From IMG/VR virus record IMGVR_UViG_3300031772_000344, positions 1 through 21,210 of that record: a DNA stretch of 21,210 nucleotides; one strand, 5' to 3'. Origin of the DNA: a virus. Positions 1-7,151 of the stretch are shown piece after piece. The notes beneath the pieces were generated by a model. It was not told where the DNA came from. It searched no databases and worked only from the letters and a program-made list of their open reading frames with translations. Position 1 is the first letter of the stretch; the number at the start of each line of letters is the position of its first letter. The position numbers were made by a program, and so were the translations under genes.

Positions 1-436
1 ATAGCACCATACCCACTTCAAACTGAGTGACCTGTGCCGAGTTAGCTAGAGTAATCGTAACAGTCGGAGTACCACCTGTTACAGTAGACCCCACCTGCCC
101 ACGAGAACCAGTGCCAGACGAGAACAAAGACGCTGCCAAGTCGTTACTCAGATTGCGAAATCCGGTATCTACGTTGAGCTTCGCTTCATCTACGAACGCG
201 CCGGCCTGGTCCTTCGTGGCCTCAAGTAGTTCGTTCGTGATACTAACTAGCTGGTAATTCGAGACTCTATAGACGAAGAACGACGCAAGCGCAGGTGCCG
301 TTTGGTTGTTCTGGGCATTCGCAAACGTCGCAGAACGACCTTGCGGAGTGCCATACACAGTTGGGACGGGAATGTATTTCCCTGCAAAACCACTTGGACT
401 CTCGTCCTTTGGGAGCAGACTGAGTAGCGGATTTTT
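1..436 (-). CDS. Major capsid protein, exon 2 (partial, runs off window)
   Basis: Read on the minus strand from 436 down, this frame stays open to the window edge (145 full codons). It begins KNPLLSLLPKDESPSGFAG and continues with KYIPVPTVYG and PQGRSATFANAQ. That layout (NPLL, K-Y-I-P-V-P, Y-G-x-P-Q-G-R-S-A-T-F) is what I recognise from the N-terminal region of major capsid proteins in one group of short-genome tailed phages, where it follows a start like that of exon 1. The product would form the icosahedral shell. The gene follows the scaffold-like gene, the usual portal-scaffold-capsid order. The N-terminus is split by the sequence at 437-758. The start of exon 2 is provisional: 436 is the only in-frame boundary preceded by a G, but the codons just upstream (TGC TAT AAG, reading C-Y-K) also resemble the family consensus. 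The C-terminal part lies outside the window. Confidence 0.85.
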
Positions 437-758
437 CTTATAGCAAGTTTGTTACCCTAGAGGCTTTTTATCCCCTAGTTCAATCGGTTCGTTTCCCGAT
501 TGTTCGGCGTACATTTTCATCTCTTTCGAGTGTTGGGCACTCTTGGTGGTTTATATTCTGTTCGTTAAAACAGGTTCACCCACTACGCTCTACGATGTCC
601 GTTCTGTTTTGATGGGACGGATTATCTCGGTATTAGCAGTTTCAGCCTCCACCGATATTGCCCAATTTTAATTTGGCCTATAAGTAGTTGACCAAATCCT
701 TCATGTAATCCATTTAATATGAAGGGATCATCTCTATCGCTAGAGAGGGTGGCGATTA
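437..758 (-). ncRNA. Group I intron inside the major capsid gene
   Basis: The two capsid halves are separated by about 322 non-coding bases with stops in the capsid frame; TAA comes immediately after exon 1. On the minus strand the RNA folds as a group I intron. P1 pairs exon end GGUGGU (764-759) with GCCACC (753-748), the last pair being the diagnostic U.G. Hairpins follow: UCUCUA-GCGA-UAGAGA, a 7-bp stem CCUUCAU/AUGAAGG and an 8-bp stem AUUUGGUC/GGCCAAAU. P3 is UUGGGCA (665-659) with UGCCCAA (539-533). P7 is GCGUA (588-584) with UACGC (511-507). P8 is CUC-GAAA-GAG (530-521). Stems between P7 and P3 (GUGG/CCAC and CUGUU/AACAG) resemble P7.1/P7.2 of subgroup IA. P9 is CAAUCGG/CCGAUUG (502-481), followed by CUAGGGG/CCUCUAG (478-457). 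No homing endonuclease is encoded. The 3' splice site is the least certain part. Removing 758-437 keeps the frame. Confidence 0.82.
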
Positions 759-821
759 ACCACCAGAGTAAAGCTCCTTTAAAGCTGCTACTTGGTTGGC
801 TACGTTAGCAAAAGTTGCCAT
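759..821 (-). CDS. Major capsid protein, exon 1 (21 codons)
   Basis: ATG at 821 follows a strong Shine-Dalgarno (GGAGG at 828-832, spacing about 6). It encodes MATFANVANQVAALKELYSGG and then meets TAA at once. The peptide matches the usual opening of this capsid family (a short Ala-rich helix then L-K-E-L-Y), which normally continues into the sequence seen in exon 2. The U at 759 closes a 6-bp P1 helix with the intron guide sequence, so the exon most likely ends here. Without splicing only a 21-residue peptide would be made, so splicing should be essential for making capsid. One caution: homologues as I recall them have several more residues between LKELY and the NPLL motif than the spliced product would have. 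Confidence 0.8.
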
Positions 822-843
822 TTTATACCTCCGAATGGACTGT

Positions 844-857
844 CAGCGTCGTCGCTG
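844..857 (-). other. Small hairpin between scaffold and capsid genes
   Basis: On the minus strand CAGCG-ACGA-CGCTG forms a 5-bp stem with a four-base loop, between the end of the scaffold-like gene and the capsid Shine-Dalgarno. No U-run follows, so it is not an obvious terminator. It could be an mRNA processing or stability element, or chance. Confidence 0.25.
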
Positions 858-881
858 TTCCAATCCGGTTATAATTCGCCT

Positions 882-1796
882 TCAGAGTCTTCCCTGAAAG
901 GCTAGGATAGCCCGCTCCCGTCTTTGCTTCTCGGTTAACTTCTCCGCAGCTGGTGCAGATTGCGTGTGCCGATTAGAAAGGGTGGGTGGTGCCTCTCTAT
1001 TAATGGTCTGACGCGAGTTATTCAGAGGAGGTTGAGTTTCGATGGACATAGCAGCGACGGCCTCTTTGGGCGGTAAAAGGCTCGCGAGGGTCTGTATTTC
1101 GGTGCGTAAATAATTTTCTACCTCTTTAGCCGCTTCATTTACGGTCATAAGGTAGCCCCCGCCCTCACTTTCAGGACGCTTGAATACGTCTTCGATGAGA
1201 TCCACCACCGCTTGCGCTTGTCCACTTTTTTTAATGAATGGAAACGCGTCTGAATTGTTTAGGAGGCGCTGGGTCTCTCCTAGGAACTGGCGCTTAGTCT
1301 CCTGGTAAGTAGTCTCGCTATTTTTAGTCTGGCCGTTGATAAGCTCGTCAATGCGAGCCTCGAGCTTCCTAATGCGCATTTCATCGGCGGATGGGGCGTT
1401 GAGGATGCTTTCGGTGATTTGGTCGCCGGTAATCCCCATTTCAGTGAGCTTAGAGAGTGGGTCCTGCCCAAGACCTTGTTTCCATGAGGCAAGCTCTGCA
1501 TTCTCAGCCCTGAGGCGCGCCAGTTCTGCTTTCTCCGCGCGGTATTGGTCCTGTGCGGCCCTTCTACGCTGGTGCTGTTCAGCGATTTTAGCGGCTTTTA
1601 GTGCGATTTGATCGGTGTTATCGGGCGGCGGTAAATCATGGCCACCCGCTTCAACATTGTCGGTGGGTTGTGTAGTGATGCGCTGTGCTGCCTGTAGGTT
1701 ACTGATAACACGAGCAGTTTTCTGGTCTCTAGTCTCTGCCTGACTTTGCTGAGGTGCGTGAGTATTTACAATTGGTGTTTCTAGTGCGGTGTTCAT
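882..1796 (-). CDS. Probable capsid scaffolding protein
   Basis: This 304-residue protein lies directly upstream of the capsid gene and downstream of the portal on the same strand, the classic place for a scaffold. It has no recognisable catalytic motif. Residues 1-60 are polar and low in structure, residues about 65-105 are a charged Ala/Glu/Arg/Lys-rich helix likely to form a coiled coil, residues 140-180 form a second charged helix, and the C-terminal end is basic. A long helical polar protein of about 300 residues fits scaffolds that drive procapsid assembly and then leave or are degraded. The start ATG follows AAGGGGA. The role rests on position and composition, not on a specific motif. 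A capsid-decorating or assembly-protease role is less likely, since no protease motif is visible. Confidence 0.65.
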   Translation of the reverse strand: MNTALETPIVNTHAPQQSQAETRDQKTARVISNLQAAQRITTQPTDNVEAGGHDLPPPDNTDQIALKAAKIAEQHQRRRAAQDQYRAEKAELARLRAENAELASWKQGLGQDPLSKLTEMGITGDQITESILNAPSADEMRIRKLEARIDELINGQTKNSETTYQETKRQFLGETQRLLNNSDAFPFIKKSGQAQAVVDLIEDVFKRPESEGGGYLMTVNEAAKEVENYLRTEIQTLASLLPPKEAVAAMSIETQPPLNNSRQTINREAPPTLSNRHTQSAPAAEKLTEKQRRERAILAFQGRL

Positions 1797-1840
1797 TAAA
1801 AATCCCCTTTTTAATGTTTTTTCTAGTTGCGCACCGCAAG

Positions 1841-1898
1841 AAACTAAGTAAACTAAGTTAATAGAGTAACAAATGCACTATTTCACGATGAAACAGTG
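1841..1898 (+). promoter_or_regulatory. Direct and inverted repeats upstream of the plus-strand cassette
   Basis: The divergent gap between the scaffold gene and the plus-strand cassette holds two elements. One is a perfect tandem direct repeat AAACTAAGT at 1841-1849 and 1850-1858. The other is a dyad, CACTATTTC (1876-1884) against GAAACAGTG (1890-1898), with 8 of 9 positions pairing around a five-base spacer. Both look like regulator-binding sites for the genes starting at 1936. A promoter should lie here, but no strong -35/-10 pair stands out; TTGCGC with TAAACT at 16-base spacing is the best I see and is weak. Confidence 0.4.
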
Positions 1899-1935
1899 TT
1901 AAACCAGCCTAAGAAGCACTAATAAGGACGTTTTT

Positions 1936-2283
1936 ATGACTAAGAGATTTACCCCCGTAAGATGCAACCAAATGCCAGACTACTCTCCTTCATGGAAGGC
2001 GTTCGCAGTGAACCTAATTAAGGAGGAGTTAAAGTTTTACACCGATGAGTTGGATGACGAGGATATCAGCCTAGCTGCTACAGCGCTTCAAGCGTGGTCT
2101 CTTCTTATAGACGTACCTCTTCCTAAGTACAGCTTTGAGCCGTCGTTCCCAGCTTACCTTTTCCTTGGCGACCCTAATGGAGGATTTTACTTAGCCCCCT
2201 TCAGTGTTCGTTGTGCGACAATAGAGCAATGGAGCAATGTGCAGTCGGAGCGTTTTGAGTCTCGCATGAAAGCGGTGTCCTAA
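1936..2283 (+). CDS. Hypothetical protein, first gene of plus-strand cassette
   Basis: I do not recognise this 115-residue protein. It starts with ATG after AAGGAC and has a helical, acidic middle (D-E-L-D-D-E-D near residues 37-43). The C-terminal half is rich in Pro, Phe and Tyr and looks like a small mixed alpha/beta fold. No membrane segment, cysteine motif or catalytic signature is visible. Its stop TAA shares a base with the ATG of the next gene (TAATG), so the two are translationally coupled. It lies on the strand opposite to all neighbouring structural genes, in a three-gene insertion that looks like a moron (a self-contained extra cargo unit). The function is unknown. Confidence 0.65.
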   Translation: MTKRFTPVRCNQMPDYSPSWKAFAVNLIKEELKFYTDELDDEDISLAATALQAWSLLIDVPLPKYSFEPSFPAYLFLGDPNGGFYLAPFSVRCATIEQWSNVQSERFESRMKAVS

Positions 2284-2534
2284 TGTCGAAATCTATTTTC
2301 AGAGATAACCGGCCTTCTGCACAAACCGTGAAACATTGCCGCTACGATGCGTGTGGCAACCCAGCGTGTGACCGCCCTACGCTGCATAAAAGCGGGTTTT
2401 GCGTGGAGTGCCGCACTAGAACATGCTCGCGTTGTAAACGGGTTTTTTCGTTTAACGACATGGGGCCATCTCTCAAGTGCGGTACGTGCCGCCATGAGAC
2501 AAAGGACGCCCGCCTTACTAGGGAGAATACTTAA
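2283..2534 (+). CDS. Small cysteine-rich zinc-ribbon-like protein
   Basis: This 83-residue protein has nine cysteines, at positions 19, 24, 29, 40, 43, 48, 51, 66 and 69. The last six form three CxxC knuckles (CVEC, CSRC, CGTC), as expected of one or two structural zinc sites. It is basic between residues 44 and 54 (RTRTCSRCKRVF), so RNA or DNA binding is possible. The ATG overlaps the preceding stop, and the next gene, a CsrA-like protein, starts one base after its TAA. A tightly coupled zinc-ribbon and RNA-binding protein suggests a shared role in regulating gene expression, which is inference. No specific family is assigned. Confidence 0.7.
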   Translation: MSKSIFRDNRPSAQTVKHCRYDACGNPACDRPTLHKSGFCVECRTRTCSRCKRVFSFNDMGPSLKCGTCRHETKDARLTRENT

Positions 2535-2535
2535 C

Positions 2536-2784
2536 ATGCCAAAACCACTCGAGTCCTTGTTACCTGGTATTGGTCGCCTGACACGCTCTGTAAAAATGGG
2601 TCAGTCCTACCGCATCGGGGATGATATTGAGATTAGGTTTAACAAGATTACGGGTCACAACACTATCTCGGTGACGTTTGTGGCGCCTAAATCTCTATTT
2701 ATCTCGCACTCGGATATGGGTCCTAACCTTTCGGCTGTCACTATGTTACCTAGCTCTAAAATAGAGTGTGACAGAGAAGACTAG
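2536..2784 (+). CDS. CsrA-like RNA-binding protein
   Basis: This is an 82-residue protein. The start at 2536 is chosen because of AGGGAG just upstream and the coupling to the preceding stop; the frame is open further upstream, but that stretch overlaps the cysteine-rich gene. Residues 15-61 align with CsrA: LTRSVKMGQSYRIGDD matches the LTRRVGETLMIGDD opening with two inserted residues, then a glycine turn at 40, then FVAPKSLFISHSDM against the APKEVxVHREEI end. CsrA dimers bind GGA motifs in mRNA leaders, usually to block translation. The equivalent of Arg6 is kept (R17), but the position of the critical Arg44 in VHREE appears to be His or Ser. There is an 11-residue N-terminal extension and a C-terminal tail of about 20 residues. 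The stop overlaps the convergent portal stop in a shared CTAG. Confidence 0.72.
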   Translation: MPKPLESLLPGIGRLTRSVKMGQSYRIGDDIEIRFNKITGHNTISVTFVAPKSLFISHSDMGPNLSAVTMLPSSKIECDRED

Positions 2785-4685
2785 CTTGCTACGGGCATAA
2801 GGTCAGAAACAGGCGGTGCAATCGGTTGTCCTATTGGAGCCGGTTCTCCGCCTGTCTGCCCCGTACCTGGAGGCGGCAGCGTCATGGCCGCTGCTAGATC
2901 GTTCACCTGAGTAATGAACCGTTCAATCTGAGTTAAGCGGTCAGGCTCCACGTCAGTCACGCTGTACATATTATAGTACTGCGTCGCAATTTTAAGCGCT
3001 TGGGCTAAGTCCATAAATTGGTCGGGCGACGTGTAGTCGCCTGTCTCAATAATGTCGTCGAGTACCTTGTAGATACGCTCCTCGGCTGCGGAGTCTAGTT
3101 TATCAATTTGAGAAATATCAGGGAAGTCGAGGAGACGCCTACCCTCTTGTGGACTCACTAGGCCCGCTTGCATCATTTCAGTGACACGCTCTAGTCGTGC
3201 AGCTGGCTCCCTTGGGAGGGAGGATGAGTTAAAGCACTGAATGACGTAAGGGTCATCCAGTGCTTTATAATCCTCAAGAGATATCTCTTGAATGCCCTGC
3301 GCCTTATCCACAAAGATCGTGTTATATTCGCCTTCTCGCTTCACAATATCTTTAGCGAGGTCAATCATTTGGTAGGCCATTTTAGTGTAGAACTGGTCAT
3401 ACCGTCTAGATAGGTCGGCAAAGCGGTCAGTTTGAATATCGTCGTACTCTCTAAGTGCCGCTCCTGAGTTCAGGCCAGAGGGTTTCTGGCTATTGGCCGC
3501 TAACTGAGAGATTCCTATCTGCTGATAGGCGTAGGTAACCAGGCGCTCAAGTTGCCCGTACATTTCCACAGGTACGCAAGGAGCCACTTCGTAGCTAGGT
3601 TTGGTGCCACGGTACTCAACGATGGTGCCGACTGAGCTGTTGAGTGCAGCCTTGAGGACCTTGCTACCGGCCTCGACAAACACGCGCGGTACACCGACCA
3701 GGTTCATGGAGTCTGTAATGGTTTTTAGGATGGAGTTGATTTCCATCTGAGTGCCAAAAATCTGGTAAGGAACGCCCCACCCGAAGAAACCAGTCAGCTC
3801 CGTGCTGTAGTCCATAACGACAAATGGGAATGACTCCTTTTCCCACGGCTCCTCAAATAGCACACCTTCGTCACACGCAATTACCCGCATCCCATCGGTC
3901 GCGTCTGGTCCGCTTGGAAGATGCCACCCTTCGTAGACGACGATCTGGTCCGCTACGTTAATGGAGTCACCCGAGACGTGCTCGCTGAAATTGGAATTGA
4001 GGCGGTCAATCATCGCGCCCTTACCTGAGAACATGGAGCGCGCCACGCTACGGGCAATGTATTTCTGCTCGTAAAGCTGACGTGGTTCACCATGGAACGC
4101 GTCAATCGGGTCAACAAACAGCTCGTGAGGTAGCCTACGCTCCAGGGTTATCTTGTGGTCCTGACCTTCTAGTACCTTCAAGATACCAGACCCAAACACG
4201 CATGCGTCTTTAAGGGTTTTTAAACCTAATTCATAGGCGTTAGTCCGGTAGAACTCGCCATTAATGAAGTTGGAAAGCTTCTTTGCTAAGTTGCGTTGCC
4301 TATATTTTCCGTTATCCGTCAGGAACACAGGCCTAGGCCGCTGCATGGACAACTTAGACACGAGTGTATCAATGCCGCTCGTCACCACCGACATGGTGGG
4401 TCTGTTTTTTGCTGGCCCTCCACTCATAGAGGAGGACCGCACCGACGGACTTCTTACGTTACGAAACAATGGGCTACCGCCGTACATCGTGGCGAATATT
4501 TCATACTTACGACGCCTAAAGTCCGCATCCGCCCGAACCGACACAACACTAGAGAGAAACTTTTCGTGAAGTTCGGCCTTACTCCCAGAGTTCCACCAAT
4601 CGTTCACTTGCGGCGTAATTTTGGACTTGGCGCTGGTAGTGACTTTAATCGTATCCGATGAGGCCCGTGGTGTAATTTTGTGCAT
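2781..4685 (-). CDS. Portal protein
   Basis: This 634-residue protein would form the dodecameric ring at the capsid vertex through which DNA is packaged and ejected. Support includes its length, its place two to four genes after the large terminase, and typical portal features: an N-terminal helical region, a segment SNFINGEFYRTNAYELG (138-154) followed by DACVFGSGILKV (160-171), a GFFGWGVPYQIFGTQMEINS stretch (299-318) like the wing/stem of podovirus-type portals, and SGAALREYDDIQTDRF (407-422). The C-terminus is Pro/Gly-rich. The start lies two bases after the upstream stop with no clear Shine-Dalgarno, implying coupled translation. The family is the large portal type often paired with capsids carrying a KYIPVP motif. 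Confidence 0.85.
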   Translation of the reverse strand: MHKITPRASSDTIKVTTSAKSKITPQVNDWWNSGSKAELHEKFLSSVVSVRADADFRRRKYEIFATMYGGSPLFRNVRSPSVRSSSMSGGPAKNRPTMSVVTSGIDTLVSKLSMQRPRPVFLTDNGKYRQRNLAKKLSNFINGEFYRTNAYELGLKTLKDACVFGSGILKVLEGQDHKITLERRLPHELFVDPIDAFHGEPRQLYEQKYIARSVARSMFSGKGAMIDRLNSNFSEHVSGDSINVADQIVVYEGWHLPSGPDATDGMRVIACDEGVLFEEPWEKESFPFVVMDYSTELTGFFGWGVPYQIFGTQMEINSILKTITDSMNLVGVPRVFVEAGSKVLKAALNSSVGTIVEYRGTKPSYEVAPCVPVEMYGQLERLVTYAYQQIGISQLAANSQKPSGLNSGAALREYDDIQTDRFADLSRRYDQFYTKMAYQMIDLAKDIVKREGEYNTIFVDKAQGIQEISLEDYKALDDPYVIQCFNSSSLPREPAARLERVTEMMQAGLVSPQEGRRLLDFPDISQIDKLDSAAEERIYKVLDDIIETGDYTSPDQFMDLAQALKIATQYYNMYSVTDVEPDRLTQIERFITQVNDLAAAMTLPPPGTGQTGGEPAPIGQPIAPPVSDLMPVAS

Positions 4686-4687
4686 CG

Positions 4688-4966
4688 TTAAACGGGAGGA
4701 TTATTCCAAGTTAGAATCTTGTACTCTTCCACGCTCATACCGAGTCTCTGCGCCTCGGAAACTACCTCTGGAGAGTCCTGGTCCTGCTCGTCATCCTCTT
4801 CCGCCTCCCTCAGTTTTAAATTTTTTCGGCGCTTCCTTGGAACGAGAACAAGCGCCTGAGGTGACAGCGTAATCTCCATGTCGCCGCTCTTATAGTTTAA
4901 AATACCCAGCCGCTTCATTTTAGACGCAAGTCTGCCAATACGTCTTAATTCGCTGTCTGCTATCAT
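4688..4966 (-). CDS. Small hypothetical protein upstream of portal
   Basis: This 92-residue protein is unrecognised. The first 25 residues are basic (RRIGRLASKMKRLG), followed by a beta-like stretch, then VPRKRRKNLKLR, then a highly acidic segment (EAEEDDEQDQDSPE) and a helix ending EEYKILTWNNPPV. The ATG overlaps the previous stop as ATGA. Alternating basic and acidic blocks in a tiny protein between terminase and portal suggest a virion accessory or assembly factor, but this is positional inference only. Confidence 0.6.
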   Translation of the reverse strand: MIADSELRRIGRLASKMKRLGILNYKSGDMEITLSPQALVLVPRKRRKNLKLREAEEDDEQDQDSPEVVSEAQRLGMSVEEYKILTWNNPPV

Positions 4967-5463
4967 CTCTTATCCTTCCACGCGCTGCGGAGTGAGTTTT
5001 TAATGGTTTCTTTACGCCGAAGCTCCGCGTCCGGCTCATGGTAGTCAAAGATGTTTAAATGGGCGTACTCGGTATCTTCCTCATCCGATAGGAAGTCATT
5101 GTCTGGGTGTTCCTCGTAACCAAAGTTATCAATGGACTCATCCCCTTCTGGTCTAGAGTCTCTTGAGCGCTCATTTAACTTCTTTTCAAGGATCTTTTCT
5201 ACTAAACCACCTAAAGCAAAGGTTTTAGGTGTTACGTCGGAATAAGGCGCAACGGTGGGAGTTCGCCCCATTTTCATATTGGCGTGCTCTGGCCTGCCCA
5301 TATTATGGGAAGCGATAGTACCCCTGTTAGCAATTTCACCCGCTAGTCCACCATCTGCTAACTTTTGTGGTGCTCCATCGTCCTCGTCTTTTCGCCCGCG
5401 TCTCTGCATTAGATAGGCGATTGCCATTCGTTTTTTGTGGTCACTTCCAGTTTCTTTATTCAC
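4963..5463 (-). CDS. Hypothetical acidic protein in packaging block
   Basis: This 166-residue protein is predicted to start at GTG (5463), overlapping the preceding stop as GTGA. Residues 1-25 are basic, residues about 30-75 are Gly/Ala-rich (KLADGGLAGEIANRG, then TPKTFALGGLVEK), and residues 95-150 are very acidic. The GGL/ADGG phrasing is common in poorly described phage proteins encoded beside portals. No enzyme motif or membrane segment is visible. It probably belongs to the packaging or assembly transcript together with its overlapping neighbours. Confidence 0.6.
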   Translation of the reverse strand: MNKETGSDHKKRMAIAYLMQRRGRKDEDDGAPQKLADGGLAGEIANRGTIASHNMGRPEHANMKMGRTPTVAPYSDVTPKTFALGGLVEKILEKKLNERSRDSRPEGDESIDNFGYEEHPDNDFLSDEEDTEYAHLNIFDYHEPDAELRRKETIKNSLRSAWKDKR

Positions 5464-5726
5464 TCGTAACTCCCTTCATCATCGTCCATGTCGAACTCCT
5501 CATGGGGCTGTGTTTCGAGGTGTCGGAAGATTGCTTGAAGCGCCGCCGATAGTTTGATGACGGATTTTTCTTGAATAGCACTCAACATGTCGGTGGCGAG
5601 AGACCTCATCATAGGGTCATCCTCACCTTCTGGCTCTATTTGTTCGGACGCCAGCTCTACGCTTGGTTTTTTTTGGCGCATAAGAACTGCACCGGATAGC
5701 TTTTTGGAATCAAAAAACGGCAACAT
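5460..5726 (-). CDS. Small hypothetical protein after large terminase
   Basis: This 88-residue protein starts at ATG 5726 after AGGAAGG. A central amphipathic helix (SLATDMLSAIQEKSVIKLSAALQAIF) is flanked by a polar N-terminus and an acidic C-terminus ending in MDDDEGSYE. This helix-plus-acidic-tail form recurs in small proteins between terminase and portal genes in many phages, with unknown function. It shares a GTGA overlap with the next gene. The short gap after the terminase (5727-5762) contains an imperfect stem, CACGCC against GGCGGGTG, around its ribosome binding site. Confidence 0.6.
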   Translation of the reverse strand: MLPFFDSKKLSGAVLMRQKKPSVELASEQIEPEGEDDPMMRSLATDMLSAIQEKSVIKLSAALQAIFRHLETQPHEEFDMDDDEGSYE

Positions 5727-5762
5727 TGCACACCCGCCTTCCTAATGGTAGGCGTGTTGACG

Positions 5763-7151
5763 CTAGGAGTTACGCTCTAACTCTGAGAAGTAAGCCTCAG
5801 CGCTAGCCTCTAGGTCGCTTACTTCTCGGTCAATCCAAGGTTGTGAGCCTGGTTTCAGAGTAGGTGCCGGGTCCTGGTAGGACCATGAAGGGCATTTCTT
5901 GAACGCGTAAAGTACTGCGTCGATAATATCGGAGTGAAACCCGCTCTTAACTACTAGTCGGTCAGGGGTGCTTTTATCGTAGTCTATTTGCACCTGGTAG
6001 GAGTCCGAAACGAAACGCGAAGAGGCCTTCGCTTTAAACGTTCCACACCTAAGTGAGTCATTTAAGAGCGCCACGTTCTCCATTTTCCTGGATTTATCTG
6101 CGGCCTCAACAGCTATACCCTTGCGCCGCCTAAACTCCTCGCCAATCTTTTTCCCTAATCCACCCTCGTCCATAATAATGGAGTGTGGGTGGTACTTTTC
6201 AATTAAAGTGTTGAGCTGGCGCTCTAGTTCACTTAAGTCTTGACGCGCCGTAATAAGCTCATCCACTAGGTATGCCGTTTTGGATTTCTCACTATAAGCT
6301 ATCACTGCGATGGCGTCTGAGTCCTTGTGGCCTATATCAACACCCAAGATATGGTGCCACTCGGTACTTTCTGGAATGGCAGCAAAGTTGTTAAGCGCCT
6401 CATCATATTGAATAAGGAGAGACTCAACGTCCAGTACCCATTTTCCGTAATACTCGCGCTGGATGGTAGGGTGTTCATCGGTTAGTCCGCGCTTGTTTTT
6501 AATCTTCTCGACAAAGCCGCGAGGGTCAGGAAGGTATGGGTTTTGGAAGAGAGACCAGCGATGAACGGAATAACCGTACTTTTTCTGTTCACTCATCTCG
6601 TAAAAAAGTCCACGAGGAAAAGGCCCTGGAGTCCCAGTTAAAGAAAGCCATGACCCATTGAAATCAGCTAAGGATGGTTCCAAAACATCATAAATAAGAG
6701 ACTCTAGATGTGGTCCAAAATCCTGTGCCTCATCAATTGCGATAGCTGGGCACTTCACACCTTTTAAGCGGTTAATGAAGTTTTTCATATCCGCACCAAA
6801 CAGCCTTAACGATGAGCCATTAGGGAGCTTCATAGTTAGGTTACTCTCAGTAAAAATAGCGCGCAGCTGAAAACGTTTATCTAGATCAAGTAACACTGGC
6901 CACATAATTTCATGTGCCGAATCAAAAGTAAGCGCAATATACCGACTACGTGTGTTTGGATAGGTAAGCATAGCGCGAATCAAGCGAAGCGCTACTCCAG
7001 TAGTTTTTCCAGCTCGCCGCGTACAGAGCGCCACTAACCTATCCGCTGGGTCGGTCACAAAGAGATGCTGTTGAAGATATTTACGATCATAGATGCGCGA
7101 CGGGTGGCCTTGAGCCGCAACATGTTTAAAAAACGTGTCGTAACTATGCAT
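5763..7151 (-). CDS. terL: Terminase large subunit (packaging ATPase-nuclease)
   Basis: This is the motor that cuts concatemeric phage DNA and pumps it through the portal into the procapsid. Counting from the longest possible start (TTG at 7187, 474 residues), the Walker A is CTRRAGKTTG (55-64), Walker B with catalytic Glu is CPAIAIDEAQDF (146-157), and the coupling motif is SLTGTPGP (182-189). The RNase H-fold nuclease acids are D284 in LGVDIG, D340 in IIMDEGG and D420/D423 in HSDIIDAV. All motifs are intact. I give ATG 7151 (462 residues) as the start because it overlaps the upstream gene by only 8 bases. TTG 7187 has a better-spaced AGGA and remains possible. Portal and capsid follow on the same strand. 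Confidence 0.93.
   Translation of the reverse strand: MHSYDTFFKHVAAQGHPSRIYDRKYLQQHLFVTDPADRLVALCTRRAGKTTGVALRLIRAMLTYPNTRSRYIALTFDSAHEIMWPVLLDLDKRFQLRAIFTESNLTMKLPNGSSLRLFGADMKNFINRLKGVKCPAIAIDEAQDFGPHLESLIYDVLEPSLADFNGSWLSLTGTPGPFPRGLFYEMSEQKKYGYSVHRWSLFQNPYLPDPRGFVEKIKNKRGLTDEHPTIQREYYGKWVLDVESLLIQYDEALNNFAAIPESTEWHHILGVDIGHKDSDAIAVIAYSEKSKTAYLVDELITARQDLSELERQLNTLIEKYHPHSIIMDEGGLGKKIGEEFRRRKGIAVEAADKSRKMENVALLNDSLRCGTFKAKASSRFVSDSYQVQIDYDKSTPDRLVVKSGFHSDIIDAVLYAFKKCPSWSYQDPAPTLKPGSQPWIDREVSDLEASAEAYFSELERNS

Noticed and set aside
27-257. Plus-strand frame of 76 codons at the left edge.
   Set aside because: It is antisense to capsid exon 2, which carries recognisable capsid motifs.
437-758. 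Intein or insertion sequence in the capsid gene.
   Set aside because: The segment has in-frame stops and no open frame, so it is not an intein; it has no terminal inverted repeats or transposase, and the RNA fold explains it better.
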